From: Moellerella wisconsensis ATCC 35017
Lineage (GTDB): Bacteria > Pseudomonadota > Gammaproteobacteria > Enterobacterales > Enterobacteriaceae
DNA length: 64,000 nucleotides
Assembly (NCBI RefSeq): GCF_001294465.1
Contig: NZ_LGAA01000022.1
Span: 124,001-188,000, forward strand
Direction: 5' to 3'
Both the position numbers and the translations under genes were made by a program. Of this stretch, positions 19,811 through 28,096 are shown in pieces; position 1 is the stretch's first letter; each line of letters starts with the position of its first letter. The notes under the pieces are model-generated. The model was given only the letters and a program-made list of their open reading frames with translations. It ran no database searches and was not told where the DNA came from.

Positions 19811-20155
19811 CTTCCTTACATATATTTAACCTGACTCATAGATTAAGAAGTCAGCAAAAATAATGTTTGTTATATTTTCTAAGGGCTCACTATCTGGGCT
19901 ATTTGCTTCAAACTATTTGCTCTGAACTATTTGTTCCGAACTATTTGATAGTAAAATGATAGTAAAATAATAGTGCAGCATAACCAGCTCTTAGATGAGT
20001 TGAATTTAATTTGGCGTTAGCTTAGCGCGAATAAAAAATAGTAAATGATAGAAAAAGAATGATAATTGGGCTTATTTATCACTATTTAGAAAAAGAAAAA
20101 AACGTAAACTTTAATATGATAAATATCATGAAAAAATAAGCTCTCGGAGAGAATA
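19811..20155. promoter_or_regulatory. Divergent flgB/flgA control region
   Basis: This region must hold the class 2 promoters of both flgB and flgA, which in enterobacteria are activated by FlhDC. No FlhDC box could be assigned with confidence. The centre contains four tandem 14-bp degenerate repeats (listed separately), and the flgA side is very A-rich. A GGAGAG ribosome site precedes the TTG start of flgA. Confidence 0.6.
19899..19954. repeat. Four tandem 14-bp degenerate repeats
   Basis: Four consecutive 14-base units all begin CTATTTG: ctatttgcttcaaa, ctatttgctctgaa, ctatttgttccgaa and ctatttgatagtaa. They sit mid-way between flgB and flgA. Spacing of 14 bases is more than one helical turn (about 1.3), so they need not present on one face. 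They may be regulator sites or a slippage product. Confidence 0.75.
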
Positions 20156-20848
20156 TTGATTAAATTAGTCTCATTTTGTTTGCTGGTTTTAACCACAGAT
20201 ATTTATGCCCAAGAAAGTGTGTTAAACAGCGATTATTTAAAAAATAACTCGCTGAAAGATTTAGCTACCGAATATTTTGAACAATTAAATCTAGCGCAAG
20301 ATTCAGTTAAGATTCATATCAATAATTCACAGGGATTTCCTAACCACTGCAATAGATTTTTTATAGAACGCACTTTCTATAAAATACCTTGGGGAAAATT
20401 AACTTTACCTGTTCGCTGTAATGAAAAAAAATATTATCTTCAAATTGAAGTACAAGTCACAGGGGGATATTGGGTAACTAAACAGAAAGTGGCGAAGAAT
20501 AGCGTGTTAAAAATCACGATGCTGACCAAAAAAAGAGGATTAATCAATCGATTACCCAGCGGGGTCATACGCCAAAAATCGGCTTGGGATGGCCAGGTAA
20601 GCTTATACTCATTATCCCAAGATAGCCCAATAACGCATACCATGCTCAGAAAACCTTGGCTTATTCAAGCAGGACAAACCATCACCGTAAGTACATCAGG
20701 CCAACAATTTCAAATTAATGCGACAGGACAAGCGCTAAATAATGCGACCACAGGACAAAGCGTAAGGGTTCGTATGAATAACGGCCGTATAATCACCGCT
20801 ATAGCTAGCCATCAGGGCATGGCAACTATTTTATCCCTGCTAGACTAA
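20156..20848 (+). CDS. flgA: FlgA, P-ring assembly chaperone
   Basis: FlgA is a periplasmic chaperone for FlgI polymerisation. The 230-residue product uses a TTG start after a GGAGAG ribosome site. It has a short signal peptide (about 1-19) and a C-terminal SAF-like domain with PWLIQAGQTITV and GQALNNATTGQSVRVRMNNGR, as in other FlgA proteins. The stop codon is also the first part of the flgM promoter. A divergent partner of flgB. Confidence 0.92.
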   Translation: MIKLVSFCLLVLTTDIYAQESVLNSDYLKNNSLKDLATEYFEQLNLAQDSVKIHINNSQGFPNHCNRFFIERTFYKIPWGKLTLPVRCNEKKYYLQIEVQVTGGYWVTKQKVAKNSVLKITMLTKKRGLINRLPSGVIRQKSAWDGQVSLYSLSQDSPITHTMLRKPWLIQAGQTITVSTSGQQFQINATGQALNNATTGQSVRVRMNNGRIITAIASHQGMATILSLLD

Positions 20849-20872
20849 AGTTTAGATTTTCTCTGCCGTTAA
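20846..20872 (+). promoter_or_regulatory. Sigma-28 (FliA) promoter for flgM
   Basis: TAAAGTTT, 11 bases, then GCCGTTAA: 15 of 16 positions match the FliA consensus TAAAGTTT-N11-GCCGATAA with correct spacing. Its first three bases are the flgA stop codon. It places flgMN under late-class control, giving the known feedback in which FlgM is made after FliA becomes free. Confidence 0.92.
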
Positions 20873-20916
20873 TCTAGATGTAGCAATTTATATCATATGA
20901 TAACAGGGATATTACT

Positions 20917-21225
20917 ATGACAATTAACAAAACAAACTCACTGACCTCAGCGTCATCTATCAAAAGCTATCAGCCTGATGAGCAACGCAATAAAGTCGCG
21001 ACCGTACGCGAATTTCAGCCTGAAGTGAAAAACCTCAAACAAGAAAACTCGGTTTTTATTACTGAGGATGCACGTCACTTACAGCAAGATTCACAAGATA
21101 TTAATCAACAAAAAATAGAGCGTATTAAGCAGGCGATTAATAATGGCAGTTTTACTATCCAAGCAGAAAAAATTGCAGATAAATTAATTAATCAAACTAT
21201 TTTAGATCTTAAAATAAATAAATAA
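20917..21225 (+). CDS. flgM: FlgM, anti-sigma-28 factor
   Basis: FlgM binds FliA until the hook is complete, then is exported. The 102-residue product starts MTINKTNSLTSASSIKSYQ and has the FliA-binding C-terminal helices (KIERIKQAINNGSFTIQAEK and IADKLINQTILDL). It is transcribed from the adjacent sigma-28 promoter. The last codons and the stop lie within an (AAAT)6 tract; the stop is retained for any unit number. Confidence 0.93.
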   Translation: MTINKTNSLTSASSIKSYQPDEQRNKVATVREFQPEVKNLKQENSVFITEDARHLQQDSQDINQQKIERIKQAINNGSFTIQAEKIADKLINQTILDLKINK

Positions 21226-21235
21226 ATAAATAAAT
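21211..21235. repeat. (AAAT)6 tetranucleotide tract across the flgM stop and flgN ribosome site
   Basis: Six perfect AAAT units run from the end of flgM to two bases before the flgN ATG. The tract occupies the place where a Shine-Dalgarno sequence for flgN would be, and none is visible. Unit gain or loss would change the flgM-flgN distance without altering either protein. Confidence 0.9.
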
Positions 21236-21237
21236 CG

Positions 21238-21654
21238 ATGAATAATGATTTTCTTTCGTTTCACCAATCACTCACCGAAGATCTGGGGCAATTAGAGGCG
21301 GTATTATTGCAAGAAAACACACTTCTCTCGCAAGCGCATTTAACCCCCAGTTCACTGCAATCTATTGCTGAAAAAAAACGTCGTCTGATAGAAACTATTC
21401 AATATCGTTTAAAACAAGCTCAATTAATTCCTACGGATTCAAGCAGCAAAGAAACGATAATCAAACAGCAGCTACAAAATAAATTAACTCGATTACAAAC
21501 AACAAATCATCATAATGGCCTATTACTCGAAGCTAGAATGATGCTTAATCAATATAAACTTGATTTTTTAGCTCCTCATTATTTGCCTGAATATTATGGT
21601 GAACAAGGTTATACTCAACCACTTATCCACAAACGTTATGAATCTAAAGTATAA
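21238..21654 (+). CDS. flgN: FlgN, export chaperone for FlgK and FlgL
   Basis: FlgN is a cytoplasmic helical chaperone that delivers FlgK and FlgL to the export gate. The 138-residue product has FHQSLTEDLGQLEAVLLQEN near the start, the usual FlgN beginning, and a mostly helical remainder. It follows flgM after 12 bases. Ribosome binding is unusual: the upstream region is an AAAT repeat. The family diverges strongly, so position strengthens the call. Confidence 0.88.
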   Translation: MNNDFLSFHQSLTEDLGQLEAVLLQENTLLSQAHLTPSSLQSIAEKKRRLIETIQYRLKQAQLIPTDSSSKETIIKQQLQNKLTRLQTTNHHNGLLLEARMMLNQYKLDFLAPHYLPEYYGEQGYTQPLIHKRYESKV

Positions 21655-22264
21655 CTCATCTTATTTATTAAATAATTCAGTAATAATTAATCCATAAATT
21701 TAGCTAAAAATTAAAATATACACTCAATAGCCGCTTATATTATATAAGTGGTCATTGACTTGTTTAATAAAACGTAACCTAACTTATTAGCTGACAACAA
21801 GAGAAAACTTTATTATCTATTGATATTATTCACTTTTCTAAATTCTAATGATGGCTACTAGATACCATTTATCCGTATCGTAGGTAAATATCATCTCAGA
21901 CAATCGATTGCTTTAGCTTTTCCTATACATCCGCCTAAAATCCTTGCTCAAAAGAAATAGCTCACAATTTCTGTGGATAATTCCTCGAAAGGGCTGTGGA
22001 TAACTTACTGTAACAGCATCCCCATGCAGCCTATCCATTATTGAGCAAAAAACAACCAGTATCTGTGTTTGATAAAAAAATTCCCGCTAATCCGCTTATC
22101 GATCTGCTGAGCGATATCCGAATGAACGGGACTAATCTAGCTTACCTTAAAATAAGCTATTTATAGTTAGATCACGACAATAATTATTTAATTATCTATA
22201 TACTAATTAATAATTTATTTTTAAAACGAAAGTTATTTAGCCATTATCTTAATTTAAATAACTC
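21655..22264. other. flgN-flhA intergenic region with two perfect DnaA boxes
   Basis: Six hundred bases with no convincing gene. flhE, which often follows flhA, was not recognised here. The first and last thirds are AT-rich; the middle is less so and contains two same-direction copies of TGTGGATAA (TTATCCACA on the other strand). A 50-codon open stretch reads rightward from about 22013 to 22161, without a good start, and is not claimed as a gene. Confidence 0.6.
21972..22003. promoter_or_regulatory. Two perfect DnaA 9-mers
   Basis: TGTGGATAA occurs at 21972-21980 and 21995-22003, each a perfect complement of the DnaA box TTATCCACA, 23 bases apart in the same orientation. Two exact matches so close together are unlikely by chance. 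They could titrate DnaA or link a nearby promoter to DnaA; the sequence does not tell which. Confidence 0.6.
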
Positions 22265-24346
22265 TCAATTACCGATTTGTGCCGTCACTTGCACTCGACG
22301 ATCATTCACCAATTCGAGACTCGATAATACCGTTAACTGAGGCAATGTACGGCGTAAAAAACGCGAAAGTAATGATCTCAATGGATGATTAACTACTAAT
22401 ACTGTTGGTAAACCGGCTAATTGCTGCTGTTGCATCGCGGCTAATGCTTGCTGCTCTAAAGTTTCGGCTAATCCCGGTTCAATACTGCTACCGGATTGGA
22501 ATGCCTGCATTAACATATTTTCAATTCCCTGCCCTAAACCTATTAATTGTAATTCTTTACTATCAGAAAAATACTTCTGAGTAATTGCCCGATTTAATGC
22601 AACGCGTACAATCGCCGTTAATTCATTAACATCTTTCTGCTCTGGTGCATATTCCGATAATGTATCAATAATGGTCCGCATATCGCGAATAGGAATTTGC
22701 TCATTTAATAAATTTTGCAATACTTTATGGAATAAAGTTAACGAAATAATATCAGGCATAAAATCTTGAGTCAGTTTCGGCAAGGTTTTACTTATCTGCT
22801 CAAATAATTGTTGTGCTTCTTGGCGACTAAATAATTCGCTGGCATGTAAATTTAACAGATGATTAAAATGTGTCGCTATTACTGTACTAGCGGCGACCAC
22901 GGTATAGCCAAAGACTTGTGCTTCCTCTTTTTGAGCTTCATCAATCCACACAGCAGGTAAACCAAATGCGGGTTCTTCCGTTGCTATTCCCTCTAGCTCA
23001 GCTTCGGCACCACCGGGATTAATTGCCATCCATTTTCCCGGATAGGATAAACCTCGCCCGACTTCTGCACCTTTAATTAAAATTCGATAACCTTCCGGGC
23101 TCAATGACATACTGTCACTAATATGCACAACTGAAGGTAAAAACCCCATTTCTTTGGCGAATTTTTTACGAATACCACCAATTCGATTTAATAATTCGCC
23201 GCCTTGGGCTTGATCAACTAAAGATATTAGACGAAAACCAATTTCAAGCGCCAGAGGATCTTCAGGTTGCACATCATCCCAACTGGCTTCTGTTGGCTTA
23301 TAGGCAGATTCAAGAGTAGGTTGTTCAAAATCATCAGCTTGCGAGGATTGTTGTCCACGTTTAAATAGTCTCCAACCTAAAAAACCAAGTACCGCAGTAA
23401 ATAGTAAGAAAATAGTATTCGGCATACCCGGGACTAAGCCTAGCATGCCTAAAACGCCAGCAGTAAGCATTAATACTTTAGGATTATCAAATAGTTGGCT
23501 TACCATCTGTTCACCAACATCTTGATCTGTCGCAACTCGAGTTACAATGACTCCGGCAGCGGTGGAAATAATCAATGCTGGGATCTGTGCTACTAGGCCA
23601 TCACCAATGGTCAGCAGAGTATAGGCACTTGCTGCATCGCCCGCCGCCATATCGTGCTGCGCCATACCTATTACTAAGCCACCAATAATATTAATCGCCA
23701 TAATCAGTAATCCAGCCAGAGCATCACCGCGGACAAATTTACTGGCGCCGTCCATCGAACCATAAAAATCAGATTCTTGGGTTACTTCCTTGCGACGAGT
23801 TTTAGCTTCATGTTCATCAATGACTCCGGCATTCAAATCAGCATCAATCGCCATCTGCTTTCCGGGCATTCCATCGAGAACAAAACGTGCACCAACTTCG
23901 GCAATACGTCCTGCTCCTTTAGTTATTACCATGAAATTAATCACAATAAGAATAATAAAAACGATGATCCCAATAGCAAAGTTTCCCCCCACCAGAAAAG
24001 AAGCAAATGCCTCAACAACTTTTCCCGCTGCACCGCCTCCAGTATGTCCATCCATCAAAATAATCCTAGTAGACGCAATATTTAGAGAGAGGCGCAGTAA
24101 CGTTGAAAATAATAAAATGGTCGGAAACGCGGCAAATTCCAAGGTGCTTTTAGTAAACATAGCCACTAATAACACCATAATTGACAGCGCTATATTAAAA
24201 GTAAAAAAGAAATCTAATAAAATAGGCGGGAGCGGTAAGATCATCATTGATAAAATCAATAAAATAAGTACCGGTCCGGCTAATATTTGCCACCGTTTTT
24301 TTGATATTGCGCCAGGTAATGACCATCGCGAGGTCTGGTTAACCAT
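22265..24346 (-). CDS. flhA: FlhA, flagellar export gate protein
   Basis: FlhA forms the nonameric ring of the export gate. The start at MVNQTSRWSL overlaps the flhB end by eight bases and gives 693 residues, matching E. coli (692). The N-terminal half has about eight membrane segments. The FHIPEP signature region includes GKVVEAFASFLVGGNFAIG and ITKGAGRIAEVGARFVLDGM. The cytoplasmic C-terminal domain holds IPIRDMRTIIDTLSEYAP. An ATG seven codons upstream is an alternative. Confidence 0.97.
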   Translation of the reverse strand: MVNQTSRWSLPGAISKKRWQILAGPVLILLILSMMILPLPPILLDFFFTFNIALSIMVLLVAMFTKSTLEFAAFPTILLFSTLLRLSLNIASTRIILMDGHTGGGAAGKVVEAFASFLVGGNFAIGIIVFIILIVINFMVITKGAGRIAEVGARFVLDGMPGKQMAIDADLNAGVIDEHEAKTRRKEVTQESDFYGSMDGASKFVRGDALAGLLIMAINIIGGLVIGMAQHDMAAGDAASAYTLLTIGDGLVAQIPALIISTAAGVIVTRVATDQDVGEQMVSQLFDNPKVLMLTAGVLGMLGLVPGMPNTIFLLFTAVLGFLGWRLFKRGQQSSQADDFEQPTLESAYKPTEASWDDVQPEDPLALEIGFRLISLVDQAQGGELLNRIGGIRKKFAKEMGFLPSVVHISDSMSLSPEGYRILIKGAEVGRGLSYPGKWMAINPGGAEAELEGIATEEPAFGLPAVWIDEAQKEEAQVFGYTVVAASTVIATHFNHLLNLHASELFSRQEAQQLFEQISKTLPKLTQDFMPDIISLTLFHKVLQNLLNEQIPIRDMRTIIDTLSEYAPEQKDVNELTAIVRVALNRAITQKYFSDSKELQLIGLGQGIENMLMQAFQSGSSIEPGLAETLEQQALAAMQQQQLAGLPTVLVVNHPLRSLLSRFLRRTLPQLTVLSSLELVNDRRVQVTAQIGN

Positions 24347-25490
24347 GTGTATTTTTCTCTTCTGCAAAATCCAGTGCGCGAGGCACCGGTAAATTAATAG
24401 GCTGCTGAGGTTTTAATCCTCCACGCCGTTTCCAATGTTTTAATTGATATATCCAGGCCAAAACCTCAGCCACTGCGGCATATAACTCTGTTGGGATTAC
24501 CTGATCAATTTCGCTGTGCCGATATAATGCACGCGCTAAAGACGGTGCTTCTAATACAGGGATCTGATGTTCTGCGGCTCGCTGTTTAATATTTATTGCC
24601 ATCAGGCCTCGTCCTTTTGCCAGAACTTTTGGCGCTTTCATTTTTTGGCGATCATATTGTAATGCCACCGCATAATGAGTCGGATTGGTCACAATGACAT
24701 CAGCTTGTGAAATATTTGACATCATACGCCGCCGTGACATTTCCTTTTGTTGTTGACGTAGTCTGGCTTTAATTTGCGGGTCACCCTCGCTCTGTTTATA
24801 TTCATCTTTTATTTCTTGTTTACTCATCCGTAGTTTTTTCATATGCGTTCTAAATTGGTTATAAACATCAAAACCAATCATCGGGACAGTAATAAAAATA
24901 ACCATGAATACCATTAAAAGCACCATGCTAAAACCAGATGATAATGCTAATTGCAAAGGTCGAGTAACAAGTTGATTAATCGCTGAGAAATTATAAATAA
25001 TAATAAAATATAGGGCAGTTAGAACTAAACTAACCTTTAATATATTTTTAAATAATTCAGCCAACATATTTTGGCTAAACATTCGCTTTAATCCTGATAA
25101 TGGATTTAATTTTTTTAAATCAAATTTAAGCGGTTTTTTAGGTAATGAAATACCGCCATATAATGCAGGTCCAATAAAGGCAATAATCATTAAACCACCT
25201 ACAATCGGTAATAATCCTTTCATTGTATGTTCTAAACCATGCTTAATTTTTTGCGGTAACAAATCAGAATGAACTAAAATTTCACGTTGAAAAACCAAAT
25301 TTTCGGCTAATACAATCCATAATTGATCAATGAGATAATCTCCTCCGATCCAAAAAAAAGCACCACCGCTCAACATCATCAAAAAAGAGCTCAGCTCTCG
25401 TGAGCGTAAAACTTGCCCGTCATCTCGTGCTTTTTCTTTCCGTTGGGGGGTCGGTTCTTCTGTTTTTTCTACATCACTATTTTCTGACAT
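24339..25490 (-). CDS. flhB: FlhB, flagellar export switch protein
   Basis: FlhB controls substrate switching of the export gate through self-cleavage. The 383-residue product has an acidic/basic N-terminus (EKTEEPTPQRKEKARDDGQV), four membrane segments between about 30 and 210, and the autocleavage site Asn-Pro-Thr-His within VIVTNPTHYAVAL. It overlaps flhA. Upstream, where cheZ would normally lie, there is no chemotaxis gene. Confidence 0.97.
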   Translation of the reverse strand: MSENSDVEKTEEPTPQRKEKARDDGQVLRSRELSSFLMMLSGGAFFWIGGDYLIDQLWIVLAENLVFQREILVHSDLLPQKIKHGLEHTMKGLLPIVGGLMIIAFIGPALYGGISLPKKPLKFDLKKLNPLSGLKRMFSQNMLAELFKNILKVSLVLTALYFIIIYNFSAINQLVTRPLQLALSSGFSMVLLMVFMVIFITVPMIGFDVYNQFRTHMKKLRMSKQEIKDEYKQSEGDPQIKARLRQQQKEMSRRRMMSNISQADVIVTNPTHYAVALQYDRQKMKAPKVLAKGRGLMAINIKQRAAEHQIPVLEAPSLARALYRHSEIDQVIPTELYAAVAEVLAWIYQLKHWKRRGGLKPQQPINLPVPRALDFAEEKNTHG

Positions 25491-25853
25491 ATCACTATGT
25501 TACCGACTAAATTTAACCATTAGGCGTGTAAGGATCACATAAATCAGTTAGATCAAAGACAGGAAAAAATGCATAAAATAGGGTTTATTAGCATCTTCAA
25601 TTATTGAGAATTAAGAATAAGTTTTGATAACAAAAAATAACATATTAAAGGATTAATTTAGCCTAATGAAAAAATTAAGCCTATTTAATCTCATTTTTTT
25701 GTTATTAAAAATAAAAATAGAGAATTTAAATATCGTGCTTTATTTTTCACCTAATAAATAGATGATTTAGGATTTATTAACGTTTCATCCTGTTCATAAC
25801 ACTTATATACTTGATAGAAGTATATAAATAACAGTTTAAAAATAGGATACATT
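25491..25853. other. flhB upstream region
   Basis: About 360 AT-rich bases between flhB (leftward) and a small lipoprotein gene (rightward), so promoters for both should be here. No chemotaxis gene remnant could be recognised. A short direct repeat around AGCCTA occurs near 25655-25685. No operator was assigned. Confidence 0.5.
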
Positions 25854-26168
25854 ATGAAAAAAGTACTATTAGCTTGTGGTTTAGGTTTATTAGCACTGAC
25901 CATTACCGCATGTTCAGAAGAAGAAAATAAATCGCAAATTGCGGGCGCAACTGAGACCTGTAATACTTATTTCAATGATGTCGATTTAATGATCTCTAAA
26001 GCCTCTGAAGACCCACGGACGAAAGCTCAGCTAGACGCAATGCAAGAACAATTAAATGAAGGTAAAAAACAGATTGCTGCATTACCGAAGGATCAGCAAG
26101 ATGTAGAATGTCAAAAAGGTATCGATACAATGAAACAATTGAAAGCTGCTATAGAAGGCGCTCAATAA
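25854..26168 (+). CDS. Small lipoprotein of unknown function (DUF5339-like)
   Basis: The 104-residue product has a lipoprotein signal ending TITAC, with the lipidated Cys at residue 20. The acidic SEEE after it argues for outer-membrane sorting. Two later Cys (about residues 36 and 84) could form a disulfide in a helical domain. It resembles small periplasmic proteins annotated DUF5339, from memory only. It stands alone, on the opposite strand, at the place where chemotaxis genes lie in related flagellar loci. Confidence 0.75.
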   Translation: MKKVLLACGLGLLALTITACSEEENKSQIAGATETCNTYFNDVDLMISKASEDPRTKAQLDAMQEQLNEGKKQIAALPKDQQDVECQKGIDTMKQLKAAIEGAQ

Positions 26169-26189
26169 GATATCAGTCAGCGATAATTA

Positions 26190-26252
26190 ATACCCGAAAT
26201 AGTAAAAAAGAGGAATTAACCTGCAAATTAAACTATTCCGGGTATATTTTTA
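26190..26252 (+). terminator. Terminator after the lipoprotein gene
   Basis: ATACCCGAAATAGT pairs with ACTATTCCGGGTAT (14 positions, one mismatch) around a loop of about 28 bases, followed by ATTTTTATTT. It lies between the converging lipoprotein gene and motB and could serve both directions. Confidence 0.6.
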
Positions 26253-26272
26253 TTTCTGGTTCAATTTTTTGA

Positions 26273-27127
26273 TTAAATAGTATTCTTTTTTTGTATGGCT
26301 ATTTGTCGCTTTAAAATATGCTCTTCAGTCTCTTTATTTAATACAATAATCGTAATTCTACGGTTTTCCGCAGCCCCACCATCTGCGCTAATAGGTAACG
26401 TCGATGCCATACCTATTACCTGTAATATTTTTACATCATCGACGCCAGCCTTAATTAACGCTCGACGCGTAGTATTTGCTCGATCGGCTGAAAGTTCCCA
26501 GTTACTGTATAATCCACGTATATTAGAAAAAGGTCGGTTATCCGTATGCCCAGAAATACTTACACGATTAGGATAGCTGTTAATGACCGGAGCAAGTGCA
26601 TACAACGTTTTCTGCATTTTAATATCTAATGATGCGCTACCAGAAGCAAACATCGGTCTATTTTTACCATCAGTAATTTGGATCTGTAGCCCATCCTCAG
26701 TTAACTCAATCAGCAGATTTTGTTTCATCTCTTTTAAGCGCGGATCAATATCAATGATTGACTCTAAATCATTCTGTAATTTATGAAAACGTTCTTCTTC
26801 ATCATCAGGAACACCTTCGTTATTAGCCCAAAAATCTTCCATCGTTTGATAAAAATCACCTTTAATCTCATTAGGAATAAAATTTTCAGTATCACCCATT
26901 TGTTGCCCATCATGGATTGAGGCATTAATTGGTATACGAAAGTATTCGGCTAACATTTTTATTTCTTGCGGGCTAGAAATTGAAATAATCCACATGACAA
27001 GAAAAAAAGACATCATTGCGGTCATAAAATCAGCATACGCAATTTTCCACGAGCCTCCATGATGACCACCATGGCCTCCGCGCGATTTCCTTTTTTTTAT
27101 AATAATTGTTGGTTTATTATTTTTCAT
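26273..27127 (-). CDS. motB: MotB, flagellar stator protein
   Basis: MotB anchors the stator to peptidoglycan and carries the proton-binding Asp. The start is placed at MKNNKPTIIIKKRK as in E. coli, three codons inside an upstream TTG; this gives 284 residues, slightly short. The membrane segment WKIAYADFMTAMM holds the channel Asp at residue 33. The C-terminal OmpA-like domain has ISGHTDNRPF and ELSADRANTTRRAL for peptidoglycan binding. It follows motA closely. Confidence 0.95.
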   Translation of the reverse strand: MKNNKPTIIIKKRKSRGGHGGHHGGSWKIAYADFMTAMMSFFLVMWIISISSPQEIKMLAEYFRIPINASIHDGQQMGDTENFIPNEIKGDFYQTMEDFWANNEGVPDDEEERFHKLQNDLESIIDIDPRLKEMKQNLLIELTEDGLQIQITDGKNRPMFASGSASLDIKMQKTLYALAPVINSYPNRVSISGHTDNRPFSNIRGLYSNWELSADRANTTRRALIKAGVDDVKILQVIGMASTLPISADGGAAENRRITIIVLNKETEEHILKRQIAIQKKNTI

Positions 27128-27138
27128 CGGTATCAATC

Positions 27139-28017
27139 TTAAGAATTATTGGCAGAAGAAGAAACTTTTACTTTTCTGACATGCTCTTCTAATTCACTGA
27201 ATGAAGGTCTATCATCTGAAAATAACGTCTTCCGACCAAACTCCACGGCTATTTGTGGTGCATATCCAGAAAGATAAGACAGCAATGTCACTTTAATACA
27301 CTCCATCATTTTTATTTGTAAATGACTTTTTTGGCGCACTAAATTAGATAATGGTGATACAAATCCATAAGCTAATAAGATCCCGACAAAGGTTCCAACC
27401 ATTGCATTACCAATTAGAATACCTAATTCTACCGCGGATTGATCCGCCGAACCTAGCGCATGCACAACGCCCATAACCGCGGCCACAATACCAAATGCTG
27501 GTAATGAATCTCCTAACATGGCTAAGCTCGTTGCAGGAATATCACTTTCACGTTCAAACGTATCAATTTCTTCATCCATTAATGCTTCTATTTCATGAAC
27601 ATTCATATTTCCAGTGACAATTAAACGTAAATAATCTAATAAGAATGTCATCAAATTTTGATCATTAAGTAATCGAGGATAATGTGAAAATATTTCACTA
27701 TTTTTAGGATCATCAATTTCTTTTTCTAATGATATAGCACCAGAAATACGTACTTTAGTCATAACTCTAAATTGTAAAGCCATTAAGTCCATATATAAGG
27801 CTTTATTGTAATTAGAATTAGCAATAAGTTTAGGGAGAATTTTGACCGTTGCTTTTATTGCCCGCCCATTATTTGCCACCAAAAAGCCGCCAATACCTGC
27901 ACCTAAAATAATTAAAAATTCGGCAGGCTGATATAATGCTGCTAAATGTCCGCCGACAAGTGTATATCCGCCAATAACAGCACCAACTACACATAAATAG
28001 CCTAAAAATACAAACAC
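27139..28017 (-). CDS. motA: MotA, flagellar stator protein
   Basis: MotA forms the rotating ring of the stator around MotB. A GTG start after an AAGGA site gives FVFLGYLCVVGAVIGGY, aligning with E. coli MotA (293 residues); an ATG seven codons earlier is possible. Four membrane segments are visible. The family sequence PAEFLIILGAGIGGFLV appears early and GDSLPAFGIVAAVMGVVHAL lies near residue 170. It heads a motAB unit that ends without cheA or cheW. Confidence 0.95.
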   Translation of the reverse strand: MFVFLGYLCVVGAVIGGYTLVGGHLAALYQPAEFLIILGAGIGGFLVANNGRAIKATVKILPKLIANSNYNKALYMDLMALQFRVMTKVRISGAISLEKEIDDPKNSEIFSHYPRLLNDQNLMTFLLDYLRLIVTGNMNVHEIEALMDEEIDTFERESDIPATSLAMLGDSLPAFGIVAAVMGVVHALGSADQSAVELGILIGNAMVGTFVGILLAYGFVSPLSNLVRQKSHLQIKMMECIKVTLLSYLSGYAPQIAVEFGRKTLFSDDRPSFSELEEHVRKVKVSSSANNS

Positions 28018-28059
28018 ATGACATTCCTTATAAAACATAAATGACGGGATAGGCCTGAA

Positions 28060-28086
28060 TTATCGGGAATGCTCATCATTCCTGTA
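28060..28086 (-). promoter_or_regulatory. Possible sigma-28 promoter for motAB
   Basis: On the minus strand TACAGGAA, 11 bases, CCCGATAA. The -10 element matches the FliA consensus at 7 of 8 positions but the -35 only at 4 of 8. Position 43 bases before motA fits the known late promoter of the motA operon in E. coli. Confidence 0.45.
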
Positions 28087-28096
28087 CACTGTCTTT

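Noticed and set aside
22013..22161. A roughly 50-codon open stretch in the flgN-flhA gap (contains IPANPLIDLLSDIRMNG)
   Set aside because: The composition looks somewhat protein-like, but there is no ATG start with a ribosome site and no family was recognised.
23790..24392. A 200-codon frame on the plus strand opposite flhA/flhB
   Set aside because: It mirrors the well-conserved flhA coding sequence and has low-complexity, Ile/Lys-rich content; a shadow frame.
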